Shown here: positions 1 through 9,913 of the stretch, one piece after another | Numbering within the stretch: the first letter of the stretch is position 1 | How the letters are laid out: each line of letters begins with the position of its first letter | Source: Maribacter sp. | Lineage (GTDB): Bacteria; Bacteroidota; Bacteroidia; Flavobacteriales; Flavobacteriaceae | Direction of reading: 5' to 3' | Assembly (NCBI GenBank): GCA_020629415.1 | Contig: JAHDDL010000036.1 | Span: 1-36,827 of the forward strand | Length of the DNA stretch: 36,827 nt | Translations under genes and position numbers: made by a program | The notes under the pieces: model-generated | Databases searched by the model: none | Told to the model about the DNA's origin: nothing | Seen by the model: the letters and a program-made list of their open reading frames with translations, nothing else

Positions 1-156
1 ACCAAAGTTTTTGAACACATACATAACTGCATGATTATGACACATTTGCACATAGTAGAAATTACAGCGGGATTAAGATTCTAAAAATCAATGCACTAGC
101 AAATCAAACTATCATAATCAGCTTATTGTCAACAACTTATAAATGACGTCAAAAGA

Positions 157-2148
157 CTAAGAAAAGAAATTCCACACCAAACCGAAGCGTATAACGAAAT
201 CACGATAAGGATAATTTGGTGCAGCATAATAATCATATCCAGAAAAAGAGGCATTAAAATGCTCAGCTTTTAAATAAATTCTTGTTTGTTTTATTCTAGC
301 ATTGATAAAGAAATCCAATAATGGATACCCGCCCAACTCTTCTTCATTCTGTACATAGAACTCACCAAGTACAGGATTATAACCATTCATATTATAACTG
401 GAGAAATATTTAAATGTAATACCTGTTTGCAAGTACATTGCTTTTTTAAACACATCAGAAGAAAAATAAAGCGTATTCCTTATTACTAATTGGGGTACAT
501 TTAGCACTTGCGTATCTTGAGTTACATTTTGATACATAACAGTATTGTTCAATGCAAACATACCAACCTTAAATTCTTTTTCATATTTCACTTTCAAATG
601 GGACACAGTATTTCCCTCTTGTAAAGGTTTTAAGAATGCATTTTCCAAATCATCTTCAATAGCAACATCTGAAACCGGAGCAAAATAGGTATAGTTATCC
701 AGATTACTATACTTCACCATAAGGTTACCCCAAGTGCTTGAAAGCAATTCTCCTTTGATACTACTGGCACGCTCTTTATCGAATAGTTCACTATTGTTCC
801 AATTATAATTAAGGTATTCACTTTGATATAATAGATAATTGAAATTTGGCATTCTGCTGGAGGTATGCAAAGAGAATCGCAATCTATTATTTTTATTTAT
901 TGCATAAGAAGCCGATGCATTAAAAAGATTACCTGCTAATTCTCCTGAAATATTATACTTTAAATCAGCTTGAAAATCAAATTCACCTATTCGCTTTTCA
1001 TATTTACCGACTAAACCGAACTCCGTTCCGTTCAACCTACTTGGAATAACGGTACCATCTGCTTGCGTAAAGCGGCTATTGAAATAATAATCATAATTAT
1101 ACGCATTAACACCGCCGGTCAATCTACCCAATGTTTTATTGTAGAATTCCGCATTTACTTCATTATAAAAGGTCTTTAAAATAGCCTTATCGTCGATAAC
1201 ACTTAAAATAGCCTCCCCAAACAAAGTATCATTAGCTGTTTCTAAAAATTGATAATATTTAGTTTCATAATCAAAGGTATGACCAATAGACAATGATGTT
1301 TTTTCGAACCGAGTAGAATCTAGTTGAGTTCTCACCAGTTTATAGGTATGATCCAAATAATATCTTTTGCCCAATATTTTATTGCTTGCGTCATCTAAAT
1401 ACACATCAACCCTAGGTCTATTAATAAAGTCTTCGTCGCCAGACTCAAACTGCTCTTCTTTTTCAGATAAACCACCATTTTCTTCTGAGGTAATATTCTG
1501 AGCTGCTATGTGGGCCCTTAATGCATATCTTCCATTTTTTGACAAGTAGTTTGTCGTTGTTACAAAATTACCGGATTCTACCTGGGCATCATTATACTTA
1601 CCAAAAGAGCGGAAACCGATATAACCGATTGAAAAATTCAACCTTCTAGATGTATTGAACGCCAAATTAGCATCTAAAAGTTGTCCTTCTTCCAATGTTG
1701 TCTTAAAAAACAACTCTGTCATAGGGGTTGCCACATTATAGTAATTTATTTGCTCTTTCTCTAAATACTTGCGGTCTTTTGCCGTTGCACCTAAATTTGG
1801 ATATGCCCCTACCCTTTCAAAATCTACTCCTAATTCATTATAAGCCTGACCTATATTTGAAAATGACATTAATTCAAAATCATCTTCCCGCAGGTAATTA
1901 TATTTATATTCTTTCTGAATGGTTAAAGTAGTGTCTAAATAGGTAGTATCTCTCTCAAATGATATAATCTTATAATCTTTGATCGTTAAGATTATAGTAT
2001 CATTTTTTATTTTTTTCTTAGGGTCTAATGGCTTTGTTTTTTTTTCAAATGATAGTGAATCATTCTTTTTTTCCGGTCTTTTGATAAGATCCTGCCCAAA
2101 CATCACTGAAGCTGTTAAACACAATAAAACTAAAAGTATATATTTCAT
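157..2148 (-). CDS. Putative porin, Porin_10-type outer-membrane beta-barrel
   Basis: Predicted outer-membrane protein of 663 residues. A signal peptide covers residues 1-18 (hydrophobic core LLVLLCLTASVMFG, cut before QD). A Lys/Asp/Thr-rich linker follows to about residue 80. The rest is dense in alternating aromatic and polar residues, as in transmembrane beta-strands, and the chain ends in a barrel-like aromatic terminus (LVWNFFS). The pattern and length fit the flavobacterial 'putative porin' family (Porin_10). The substrate cannot be read from the sequence. The gene lies downstream of susD on the same strand, but a terminator and a promoter-like motif separate them, so it is probably transcribed on its own. 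The start codon is the only one that gives a clean signal peptide. Family confidence is good; a specific transport role is unknown. Confidence 0.82.
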   Translation of the reverse strand: MKYILLVLLCLTASVMFGQDLIKRPEKKNDSLSFEKKTKPLDPKKKIKNDTIILTIKDYKIISFERDTTYLDTTLTIQKEYKYNYLREDDFELMSFSNIGQAYNELGVDFERVGAYPNLGATAKDRKYLEKEQINYYNVATPMTELFFKTTLEEGQLLDANLAFNTSRRLNFSIGYIGFRSFGKYNDAQVESGNFVTTTNYLSKNGRYALRAHIAAQNITSEENGGLSEKEEQFESGDEDFINRPRVDVYLDDASNKILGKRYYLDHTYKLVRTQLDSTRFEKTSLSIGHTFDYETKYYQFLETANDTLFGEAILSVIDDKAILKTFYNEVNAEFYNKTLGRLTGGVNAYNYDYYFNSRFTQADGTVIPSRLNGTEFGLVGKYEKRIGEFDFQADLKYNISGELAGNLFNASASYAINKNNRLRFSLHTSSRMPNFNYLLYQSEYLNYNWNNSELFDKERASSIKGELLSSTWGNLMVKYSNLDNYTYFAPVSDVAIEDDLENAFLKPLQEGNTVSHLKVKYEKEFKVGMFALNNTVMYQNVTQDTQVLNVPQLVIRNTLYFSSDVFKKAMYLQTGITFKYFSSYNMNGYNPVLGEFYVQNEEELGGYPLLDFFINARIKQTRIYLKAEHFNASFSGYDYYAAPNYPYRDFVIRFGLVWNFFS

Positions 2149-2166
2149 GTAGCTTTGTTAGCCCTG

Positions 2167-2174
2167 CAAAGTTA
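2167..2174 (-). promoter_or_regulatory. Bacteroidota -7 promoter element for the porin gene
   Basis: On the minus strand this reads TAACTTTG, an exact match to TAnnTTTG, followed by C. It lies 18 bases before the porin start codon, giving a short leader. I see no good TTG -33 element at the usual spacing, so the assignment is tentative. Confidence 0.5.
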
Positions 2175-2212
2175 ATTTTTTTGTTGCTAAGTAAATGTGA
2201 AAGTTTACCATA

Positions 2213-2244
2213 AAAAAAAGCCCCTATTAGAAATAGGGGCTTTC
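2213..2244 (-). terminator. Rho-independent terminator after susD
   Basis: A perfect inverted repeat AAAGCCCCTATT / AATAGGGGCTTT with a 3-base loop. On the minus strand it is followed by a run of T. It lies just past the susD stop codon and separates the SusCD unit from the porin gene. Confidence 0.88.
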
Positions 2245-2264
2245 ATCAATTTAACCGATTAAGT

Positions 2265-3683
2265 TTATTCAAAAGGAACTACTTGATCAGATGTTTTATT
2301 TGCAACAAGAATATCATTTAAATCTATTACAGTAGTAGCAACTCCTGTAGCCGCATCATAAGTAATCGCATCTAAATCTGCAACAACTGCAGAAATAAAA
2401 GAAGGAACAACCGGAGTTGTACCCAAATCACCCTCGTTGATATTTTCATTAATTAAAATTTCATTTTCATCGATAACAAGTTTCACACCCATATCTACCA
2501 TACGTAGTCCTTCAGCAATAAACACCTCTTGCCTAGTTCTATATAATAAAGACAAACCAGCATCATCATCTTGCATAGCTGCAATATCATCCGCAGTCAA
2601 AGAAGTACCAGAAACAGAAGGAACTTCAACTTCACCTAATTGACGATCAAGCACTAAACCAGACCTACCGTTAACAACAACATCAGCGTTATCCGGTCTT
2701 GAACCTGCTTCAACCTGTGTTCTATCTTCAATAGAATCATCAATAGTACGAACCTCTCTATTTGCTATTAGATCTAACAAAGCAGTTAAATTTGCTCTAG
2801 CACTATCAATATCATCGTCCGAAAGATTTGCTTCAGCCAAAATCAAATAAGCTTCTTCAGCCTTTAAATAATGAACAGGTGCATCTTCTTCTGGTGTAAA
2901 AAACGAGTATTTAGGATCTAAAAAGTCTAAACTAGGCAACGGCTGCAAATCATCAAAAGTTGCTCTTTCATATAAAGCATCTTCAAAAGTATTACTTGGA
3001 CCGTTAGACTCATCAAACATAGCAACCCTATCAAAATCACTATCTAAAGATAATGCCATTGTTGCCGCACTTGCAGCTTCTGCCTTATTACCCAAATAGT
3101 AATTAGCTCTTGCCTTACCTAAATGATATTCAGCTTTTGGCGCTAAAGCGATAGCAGCATCAAAAGCGGTAATCGCATTTGCGTAATGTTGAGCGGATGT
3201 TACAGGAACCCCAACAGGCTCTTGTGGCAACGCAGAGAAATACATACCTGAAAACAAATATGAAATTCCTTCGAAATAATTGAACTCAGCCTCTATTTCA
3301 GCATTATAGTTAGGATCTCCAGGACCAACTTCGGCCAAACCGAAGACAGCCAACTCTCTTAAACGTTGAATTTGTCTTTGAGTATCCCTCATATCAGGAT
3401 CGGTTATTTGAATAGCCAACCCGTCCATGAATTGATTGAAAAAGGTTTGCGTATTCACATAATTATCAGATCCCAATTCAGAAAGAACCAAAGTCTCATT
3501 AAATACATTTGCCAATTGTCTTTCTAACCCCGTAAGCCATATTGATGACGAATTAGGTTGACCAACAACCGATGCTTCAGACAAATTAGGATTTTCTACT
3601 TCTTTATAATCGACTACGTCGCCAAAGTCTCCTGTACAGCCAACTGCTAGTATAGCTGCCGTAATTATTATTAGTTTTTTCAT
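2265..3683 (-). CDS. SusD/RagB-family outer-membrane lipoprotein
   Basis: Surface lipoprotein of 472 residues that should cap its partner SusC-type channel and help capture a ligand. The signal peptide ends in a lipobox (LAVGC, Cys16). Residues about 150-225 look like the TPR-like helices of SusD proteins (FEGISYLFSGMYF, YANAITAFDAAIAL, YHLGKARANYYLGN). A later block, YLILAEANL near residue 280, matches the conserved SusD C-terminal region. It starts 15 bases after the susC stop and is surely co-transcribed with it. There are no glycoside hydrolases, sulfatases or sensor genes next to the pair, so the ligand may be a peptide or another nutrient as readily as a glycan. Confidence 0.9.
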   Translation of the reverse strand: MKKLIIITAAILAVGCTGDFGDVVDYKEVENPNLSEASVVGQPNSSSIWLTGLERQLANVFNETLVLSELGSDNYVNTQTFFNQFMDGLAIQITDPDMRDTQRQIQRLRELAVFGLAEVGPGDPNYNAEIEAEFNYFEGISYLFSGMYFSALPQEPVGVPVTSAQHYANAITAFDAAIALAPKAEYHLGKARANYYLGNKAEAASAATMALSLDSDFDRVAMFDESNGPSNTFEDALYERATFDDLQPLPSLDFLDPKYSFFTPEEDAPVHYLKAEEAYLILAEANLSDDDIDSARANLTALLDLIANREVRTIDDSIEDRTQVEAGSRPDNADVVVNGRSGLVLDRQLGEVEVPSVSGTSLTADDIAAMQDDDAGLSLLYRTRQEVFIAEGLRMVDMGVKLVIDENEILINENINEGDLGTTPVVPSFISAVVADLDAITYDAATGVATTVIDLNDILVANKTSDQVVPFE

Positions 3684-3698
3684 TTTTACAATTTTTTA

Positions 3699-6512
3699 TT
3701 AAAATTCAAACTTTAACGAAGCTACATAAGTACGTGGCGCCGACTCTGTACCATAGGCAAAACCACCACTGGCAAAACCATTTTGAGCGGAAATACCAGA
3801 ACCTGTAGTTTCCGGATCAAAGTTACCTGCTGTCCAGTTAAATGGATTTGTAACCGTTACACCCAATCTAACATTGCTGAACAATGGTTTTGCTATATCA
3901 CCAAAGTTGTAAGACGCTCCAATATTTCTAACTTTTAAATAATCACTATCGAAAACGAAGAAATTCACATAATTAAAAGGTGATGTAGTACCTATTAGAT
4001 CTTCAGGAATTCCGGCATCATCAGTACCTCTCAAGTGTCTTAACAAGAAACTTAAGTCAGTAATTTTACCTCCAAATTGGTAATCTGCAGTAGCGAAGAA
4101 ATTAAAATCACCATAGGTATAATTTAATCCCATTGACCCAAAATTAGGAGCAAAAGTATCCCCTAAAGCGGTATTAGCTTCAAATGCATAAGAACCATCA
4201 TCCTGAAGTACTGCAGCCGTACCTCTTAAATAACCAAGACTTTGACCCTCTTCTACAACAGAACCTAAAACCGTAAAACCACCCACTACGAATGGCGGAG
4301 CACCACCAGAATCAGTAACCAAGTTATCAACTTGATTGTATGATAAATTTATACTCAAACTTTGTTTTTCAGTTTGTAATGGTGTAGCTGTCAAGGCAAA
4401 TTCATAACCTTTATTTTCTACCTCACCAATATTTTGAATTTGATTCAATTGACCCGAAGACGGAGCAGCTTGAGGCGTAAACAATGCATCTTCTGTTATA
4501 CCAATATATCTTGTACCGCTTAATGTCAATCTATTACTAAAGAAACCTAGCTCTAAACCAAATTCAGTAGTCTTAACCCTTTCAGACACTAATTCGTCAT
4601 TACCAGGGTTATCAAATGTAAAAGAAGGATTACCTAAGAATGCATTTTGAGCAAATGTTTGATCTTGATCAAATGGTTGAGCAAAATTTGTTGCCTCACC
4701 ATAGTTAGCTCTTAGTTTAATAGTAGAAACTATATCGCTTATACCAGCTTCTTTGTAAAAATCATGATCACTAAGATTATAGGTAAGACCTACTTTAGGT
4801 AAAAACAAAGGACTTGTATTAGACCCTGAAATTGTGTTTTTATCCAATCTACCTCCAAACTCCAAGAAAGCAACATTGTAAATACCAATATTTTCTAAAA
4901 AGTAAAGACCATAATTTGCGTTTTCCAATACGAAATCAGAAAAAGTTTGTTCAGAGAAATTATTTAAAGACCTAGTACCATCTACACCACCAGATCCATT
5001 CAACCTGTTCTGTCTATCAGAAGACCTAAAAAATTGAGCACCTAAAATACTTACAAATGAAAAATCATCAGTATAAGCCTTGTGTGTAAGGTTCAAATCA
5101 GTCGTAACCGTAAATGCAGATCTTAAAACTCTTGTTAACTCACCTTGATCTGTTGTACCGGGAGCTATACTTCCCAACTCTACCAACAGCTGATTACTTA
5201 CTAATTCTTCTTGAACCGTATTTCTATTATCAATACCTAAGGTAGCATTTACTTGAAAATTATCGTTTACGTCATAGATAAATTTATTCGATGCAGTAAC
5301 ACGATTTGTAGTACTGGAAATATCTACTAATTGACCAATACGGGAATACCTTGCAAGTTCATCTTGCCATTCTGCATCCGAAAATCCTTCAGTATCACCC
5401 CTAGAAGACCCCTCTATGTTAGAGAATCTTGAAAAACTAGTATTTGCATTATAATCCAAGTTTGACTCAAAGTTTACAAACGATAAAGATCCTTGATATC
5501 TCAATTTATCCGTAACTCTTGCTGTCATACCAAAAGAAAATGTTCTTCTAATTTGTTCGTTGATATCGTTATAGCTGTCATCTTTATACAAACTTCCACC
5601 AAAGTTGTATGAAAATTTTTCTGAACCCCCACTTAGACCAACTCTAAATTGCTGAGACCAACCAGGTTGAAAAATAGCCTCGGCAGTTCTATCATATCTT
5701 AAGTAATCTTCAGTAGCTTTAATAACACCTACACTGCTTTCAAAGAAAGCGGTACTCTTACCATCTTTACCTTTTTTAGTAATGATCTGAATAATACCAT
5801 TTGCAGCATCAGCACCATACAATGTTGTTGCGGCACCACCTTTGATGTATTCAATTCTTTCAATAGATTCCATTGGAATATCCGCCAAAGCAGATACGTT
5901 GGCACCACCAGTAGCAATTCCTAATTCTGGATTAGAATTTAAATTATCAACACGTATACCATCAATAATTACAACCGGAGTTGCAGAAGACGCTGCTGAT
6001 ATAGGACCACGAGTACGAATGATGGCAGCCGTACCTGGCTGACCACTACTTAAACGAACTTGCGCACTAGGAGTTGTAGATTGTAACAACTGATCTATTT
6101 GAGTAGCAGGCAACTTATCAATATCCTCCGAATCTAAAACATCAACAGTAGTTGATAATTTTCTACGGGCAATACCTGAACCCTGACCTGTTACAATTAC
6201 TTCTTCCAATGCCTCTGCATCTTCTTCCAATTGTACATCAATGGTGTTAGAAGCACCAATTGTCATTGTTACTGTTTTTTGACCTAGGTAAGAAAATCTT
6301 AATTTTTCACCCTCGTTCGCATTAACGGCATAGTTACCATCAAAATCTGTTTGAGATCCTTTAGTTGTTCCAACAACTACAACGGACACTCCCGGTAAAG
6401 GCAAACCGCTCTGATCGGTTACAACACCGGTCACTGTTTTTTCCTGTGCAAAGGAAAATGTCATGAAGAGCACCAACAAAGGTGTCAACATCCACGTCAA
6501 CTTCTGTTTCAT
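3699..6512 (-). CDS. SusC/RagA-family TonB-linked outer-membrane transporter
   Basis: TonB-dependent channel of the SusC type, 937 residues from the chosen start. I chose the ATG at 6512 (MKQKLTWML...) because it opens a normal signal peptide ending in FSFAQ; an upstream in-frame ATG at 6542 would add a hydrophilic 10-residue leader. After the signal comes a carboxypeptidase-regulatory-like domain (GVVTDQSGLPLPGVSVVV, FDGNYAVNA). Next is the TonB plug with the typical SusC motifs (IIRTRGPIS, VVIIDGIRV, LYGADAANGIIQIITKKG). A long beta-barrel follows and ends in SLKFEF. The gene leads a two-gene unit with susD and is divergent from rnhB. No anti-sigma/ECF sigma pair is adjacent, so it may be constitutively expressed. 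Confidence 0.93.
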   Translation of the reverse strand: MKQKLTWMLTPLLVLFMTFSFAQEKTVTGVVTDQSGLPLPGVSVVVVGTTKGSQTDFDGNYAVNANEGEKLRFSYLGQKTVTMTIGASNTIDVQLEEDAEALEEVIVTGQGSGIARRKLSTTVDVLDSEDIDKLPATQIDQLLQSTTPSAQVRLSSGQPGTAAIIRTRGPISAASSATPVVIIDGIRVDNLNSNPELGIATGGANVSALADIPMESIERIEYIKGGAATTLYGADAANGIIQIITKKGKDGKSTAFFESSVGVIKATEDYLRYDRTAEAIFQPGWSQQFRVGLSGGSEKFSYNFGGSLYKDDSYNDINEQIRRTFSFGMTARVTDKLRYQGSLSFVNFESNLDYNANTSFSRFSNIEGSSRGDTEGFSDAEWQDELARYSRIGQLVDISSTTNRVTASNKFIYDVNDNFQVNATLGIDNRNTVQEELVSNQLLVELGSIAPGTTDQGELTRVLRSAFTVTTDLNLTHKAYTDDFSFVSILGAQFFRSSDRQNRLNGSGGVDGTRSLNNFSEQTFSDFVLENANYGLYFLENIGIYNVAFLEFGGRLDKNTISGSNTSPLFLPKVGLTYNLSDHDFYKEAGISDIVSTIKLRANYGEATNFAQPFDQDQTFAQNAFLGNPSFTFDNPGNDELVSERVKTTEFGLELGFFSNRLTLSGTRYIGITEDALFTPQAAPSSGQLNQIQNIGEVENKGYEFALTATPLQTEKQSLSINLSYNQVDNLVTDSGGAPPFVVGGFTVLGSVVEEGQSLGYLRGTAAVLQDDGSYAFEANTALGDTFAPNFGSMGLNYTYGDFNFFATADYQFGGKITDLSFLLRHLRGTDDAGIPEDLIGTTSPFNYVNFFVFDSDYLKVRNIGASYNFGDIAKPLFSNVRLGVTVTNPFNWTAGNFDPETTGSGISAQNGFASGGFAYGTESAPRTYVASLKFEF

Positions 6513-6542
6513 AAAATTTGTTTTTGAATTAGCTTGCGCCAA

Positions 6543-6719
6543 AAGTCCAAAATTTTGCTTACTATTCCAAAGACTATCTTAACTCAAAAAAATTATATGT
6601 TAAAAAAACACTTATTATTATTTTTTTCTTCAACAAACGTCAATTTTTTTAAAAAAAATTAAAATTTTTAACATTAAAAACAGATTAAATATTCAATAAT
6701 TTAAGTTAAAAAAAACATA
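6543..6719. other. AT-rich divergent intergenic region between susC and rnhB
   Basis: A 177-base region made largely of A and T homopolymer runs. It must hold the susC and rnhB promoters. I found no exact TAnnTTTG motif in either direction; the closest on the susC side is TAGTCTTTG, which has one extra spacer base. No gene or RNA structure is evident. Confidence 0.4.
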
Positions 6720-7301
6720 ATGCTTCTTAAATTTTACAAAAATCTTAACGAATCTGGCACAGACGAGGCCGGTAGAGGCTGCTTAGCGGGACCTGTAACC
6801 GCCGCAGCAATAATACTGCCAGAATCTTTTGAAAATTCTATACTAACAGATTCCAAACTTTTGTCTGAACGTAAAAGAGAAATGCTTGAACCACTTTTAA
6901 AAGAGAAAAGCATCTGTTTTGGAATAGCACATATTCAACCTGAAACTATTGATAAAATCAATATTTTAAACGCCTCAATTTTAGGCATGCACCAAGCAAT
7001 AGACGCCTTATCTAAAAAACCTGAGTACATAATCGTTGATGGTAATAGATTTAAAAGCTACAAGAACATACCGCACTCTTGTATTGTAAAAGGAGATTCC
7101 AAATATTTAAGTATTGCCGCAGCTTCCGTTTTGGCAAAAACTGCACGTGATGCCTATATGTTAAAATTACACGAAGAATATCCTATGTACAATTGGAAAA
7201 AAAATAAGGGGTACCCTACAAAAGAGCATAAAGCTGCCATTAAAAAATACGGAGCCACAAAATACCATAGAATGAGTTTTAAGCTTTTGCCAGACCATTA
7301 A
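6720..7301 (+). CDS. rnhB: Ribonuclease HII
   Basis: Cytoplasmic endonuclease that cuts RNA-DNA hybrids and starts removal of misincorporated ribonucleotides. The protein has 193 residues, the usual size. The family signature [12 protein letters not shown] is at residues 15-26. The four expected acidic catalytic residues are visible: D15 and E16 in DEAGRG, D107 in IIVDGNRF and D126 in [18 protein letters not shown]. The GRG loop and the Tyr/Lys-rich C-terminal region (NKGYPTKEH) are also present. The gene is divergent from susC and is followed closely by a large lipoprotein gene that seems to have its own promoter. Confidence 0.97.
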   Translation: MLLKFYKNLNESGTDEAGRGCLAGPVTAAAIILPESFENSILTDSKLLSERKREMLEPLLKEKSICFGIAHIQPETIDKINILNASILGMHQAIDALSKKPEYIIVDGNRFKSYKNIPHSCIVKGDSKYLSIAAASVLAKTARDAYMLKLHEEYPMYNWKKNKGYPTKEHKAAIKKYGATKYHRMSFKLLPDH

Positions 7302-7320
7302 TTATTGTGTACAAAAAGTA

Positions 7321-7328
7321 TAAATTTG
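7321..7328 (+). promoter_or_regulatory. Bacteroidota -7 element for the downstream lipoprotein gene
   Basis: TAAATTTG is an exact TAnnTTTG match followed by C, 14 bases before the ATG at 7343. Transcription from here would leave only a very short leader. It supports the start at 7343 rather than the in-frame ATG at 7307, which lies upstream of this motif. No well-spaced -33 TTG is seen. Confidence 0.5.
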
Positions 7329-7342
7329 CACAAACTATTCTC

Positions 7343-9796
7343 ATGAGATTTACTTATTTATCTGCTATAATCCTTCTTTTAAGTATTTCGTGTTCGTCTA
7401 AAAAGGAATCTAAAAATTCTATCTTAGATTTAATACCGGGCAATGCCACTATTATCCTTAGAATTAATGATTTTGAAACACTTAACAGCGAACTCTCTAC
7501 CAACGAAATATATAATTCCATTAAACTGGAAAAACCTTTTGTAGATATTAAGAAAATTTTATCCCCATTACATTATTTCTCAAATAAAACCAATGGATTA
7601 ATTACACTATCGGCCGATAGTACAAAAATAGATTTTACCTACATTACTACAGATTCCCTTAACCATATTAACTTTGATAGTATAACAAACAAAAGTATTG
7701 AAACACAAAGTTTTAAAGATTACAACATCACTAAATACATAATTGAAAAAGATACTTTTTATAGTACACTTGTAGAGGAACATGCGGTTCTGTGTTCTTC
7801 TAAACTTTTATTGGAAAACCTATTAAATTCTATTGATAGCAACATTAAAAATGAATCTTTAGATAAATTCTACAATATATCGGACAATGAAAAAGTGGCT
7901 AATATTTGGATAAATCTCGAGAAAGGCAATCTATTATTTAAGAAGTTACTTTTAGATAATCAAAATATTACAAATTTTACTAGTTGGATATCACTAGATC
8001 TAACTTTGAACGATTCCGAACTTCTATTAAACGGAATAGCAGCTTCCGACACGGACAGTACTCAGTTCCTAAACCTATTCAACGGCACTAAGCCAATTGA
8101 AAACGATACATGGAATATTGTACCTCGCAATATAAATAAGGTTACCTCTTACGGATTAGATGATTTTAAAAAATATTCTCATAACAAACAACTACACGAT
8201 GAATCAAAATCAGATTTAGATTCACCTCTTAATACAATAGAAGAAATTGTAATTACCAAATACGAAGACGAATCTGTCCTATTTTTAAAAACATATGGCA
8301 CCGCAACACTGCTTGATTATATCAATGAAGAAAAAATAGCTGCAGAAGAATTTAGTAGCAATGAAATTTGGGAACTAAAACCGAACATTGAAATTTTTGA
8401 ACCTTTATCCCCTTTGATCGGAGAACAATCTTTTAAATACTCTAGCATAATAGAGAATACGTTTGTTTTTTCCCAAACACAGGGCACCTTAGAAACTGTG
8501 ATCACCAAAATAAAAACGGGAGATACTTTTGACAAAACCACTTTATATAAAAACGCTGAGAACAAATTAACCTCCTCTTCCAGTATTTTATCCATTTCCA
8601 ATTATGAAGGTTTTGTGGGCTACCTCAACAAATCAGTCTCTTCAGCTTTAGCCAACTCATTCAAGGAAAGTAAATTAAACGACTATTTATTTGGACAACA
8701 AATCATTGCCGATGCAAACTTTTTTCATGTAAATTTCTTGATCAATAAGGTTACGGAGGTTGAGGAACAGAATTCAGTTACTTCTGCATTTGAAGTACAA
8801 TTTGATACCGATCTTTCTTCATTGCCCCAATTTGTAACCAACCATGGCTCTGGCAGAAAAGAGATTATAGTACAAGACCAAGAAAATAACCTTTACTTGA
8901 TTTCCAGTAGCGGTAAAATTCTTTGGAAAAAACAACTTAATGGTAGTGTACAAGGTAAAATAGAGCAAGTAGATCTTTTTAAAAACGGAAAACTGCAATT
9001 TGCATTTACAACGAACAACGAGTTTTTAATTTTAGATAGAAACGGCAATGAAGTTGCACCGTTCACTAAAAATTATTCCGGAGGAAATTTAAATCCTTTA
9101 GCCGTGTTTGACTATGACGGACGCAAAAATTACAGGTTCGTAGTTACCCAAGGCAAAAAAGTTTTTATGTATAATAGCAAAGGTGAAATCGTTAAAGGTT
9201 TTACTTATGATACCGCCGAGGCAACTATTCTTGATGCCCCACAACACTTTAGAATCGGTAAAAAGGATTATTTGGTGTTCAAACTTGATAATGGTAAATT
9301 AAAGATTATCAACAGGGTTGGTAAAACACGTGTTAACGTGAAAGGCAATTATTCTTTTTCCGATAACAAAATAAGGCTTTATCAAAATAAGTTCACTTTC
9401 ACCACTGTTGACGGTATTTTATATCAAATTGATTCTCAAGGTAAAATATCCTCAAGCAACCTAAACCTTTCTAAAGACCACGGTATGGATGCAACTTCAA
9501 GAACTTTAGCTATCATGAACGATAATATTTTACAGATACGCAATAAAAAAATAGAGCTTGAATTAGGGGTATACTCAAAACCCTCCATTTTCTATTTAAA
9601 CGATAAAATATATGTATCTGTTACCGACATTCAAAATCAGAAAATATATTTGTTCGATAGCCAGGCCAAGCCCATTCCTAACTTTCCAGTATTTGGTAAT
9701 TCAGTAATTGATATGGCAGATATCAACTTAAACAAAAAGGTCGAGTTCGTATACCAAAATCAAAATAATAGCATTGAGGTTCTTAAAATACAATAA
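7343..9796 (+). CDS. Large lipoprotein with C-terminal beta-propeller-like domain
   Basis: I do not know the function. From the ATG at 7343 the protein has 817 residues and a clean lipoprotein signal (lipobox LSISC, Cys17, then SSKKES). An upstream in-frame ATG at 7307 would add 12 residues before the signal. Residues about 30-480 are an alpha/beta region beginning NATIILRINDFETL, loosely like DUF3352 proteins. From about residue 490 the chain changes to short repeated beta units with asparagine/glycine turns (NNLYLISSSGKILWKKQ, EFLILDRNGNEV, KVFMYNSKGEIVKG, KIYLFDSQAKPIPNF). These look like propeller blades of the PQQ/WD type. Such lipoproteins often act as outer-membrane or periplasmic scaffolds. 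Confidence 0.7.
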   Translation: MRFTYLSAIILLLSISCSSKKESKNSILDLIPGNATIILRINDFETLNSELSTNEIYNSIKLEKPFVDIKKILSPLHYFSNKTNGLITLSADSTKIDFTYITTDSLNHINFDSITNKSIETQSFKDYNITKYIIEKDTFYSTLVEEHAVLCSSKLLLENLLNSIDSNIKNESLDKFYNISDNEKVANIWINLEKGNLLFKKLLLDNQNITNFTSWISLDLTLNDSELLLNGIAASDTDSTQFLNLFNGTKPIENDTWNIVPRNINKVTSYGLDDFKKYSHNKQLHDESKSDLDSPLNTIEEIVITKYEDESVLFLKTYGTATLLDYINEEKIAAEEFSSNEIWELKPNIEIFEPLSPLIGEQSFKYSSIIENTFVFSQTQGTLETVITKIKTGDTFDKTTLYKNAENKLTSSSSILSISNYEGFVGYLNKSVSSALANSFKESKLNDYLFGQQIIADANFFHVNFLINKVTEVEEQNSVTSAFEVQFDTDLSSLPQFVTNHGSGRKEIIVQDQENNLYLISSSGKILWKKQLNGSVQGKIEQVDLFKNGKLQFAFTTNNEFLILDRNGNEVAPFTKNYSGGNLNPLAVFDYDGRKNYRFVVTQGKKVFMYNSKGEIVKGFTYDTAEATILDAPQHFRIGKKDYLVFKLDNGKLKIINRVGKTRVNVKGNYSFSDNKIRLYQNKFTFTTVDGILYQIDSQGKISSSNLNLSKDHGMDATSRTLAIMNDNILQIRNKKIELELGVYSKPSIFYLNDKIYVSVTDIQNQKIYLFDSQAKPIPNFPVFGNSVIDMADINLNKKVEFVYQNQNNSIEVLKIQ

Positions 9797-9913
9797 CACG
9801 GAAGAAAGCTGAAACCATAATTAAATATGTACCAAGTATACATAAATTCTAAAAACAAAAGTTGTATTTCTTATTTTTAAATAGTTTACAATCAGAATTT
9901 TAACTATACCAAA

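Noticed and set aside
1..156. A possible gene fragment at the left edge
   Set aside because: The stretch after the porin stop has stops in all frames that I checked and no RNA-like structure. It appears to be intergenic.
2265..6512. A polysaccharide utilization locus
   Set aside because: SusC and SusD are present, but no carbohydrate-active enzyme, sulfatase or sensor gene accompanies them.
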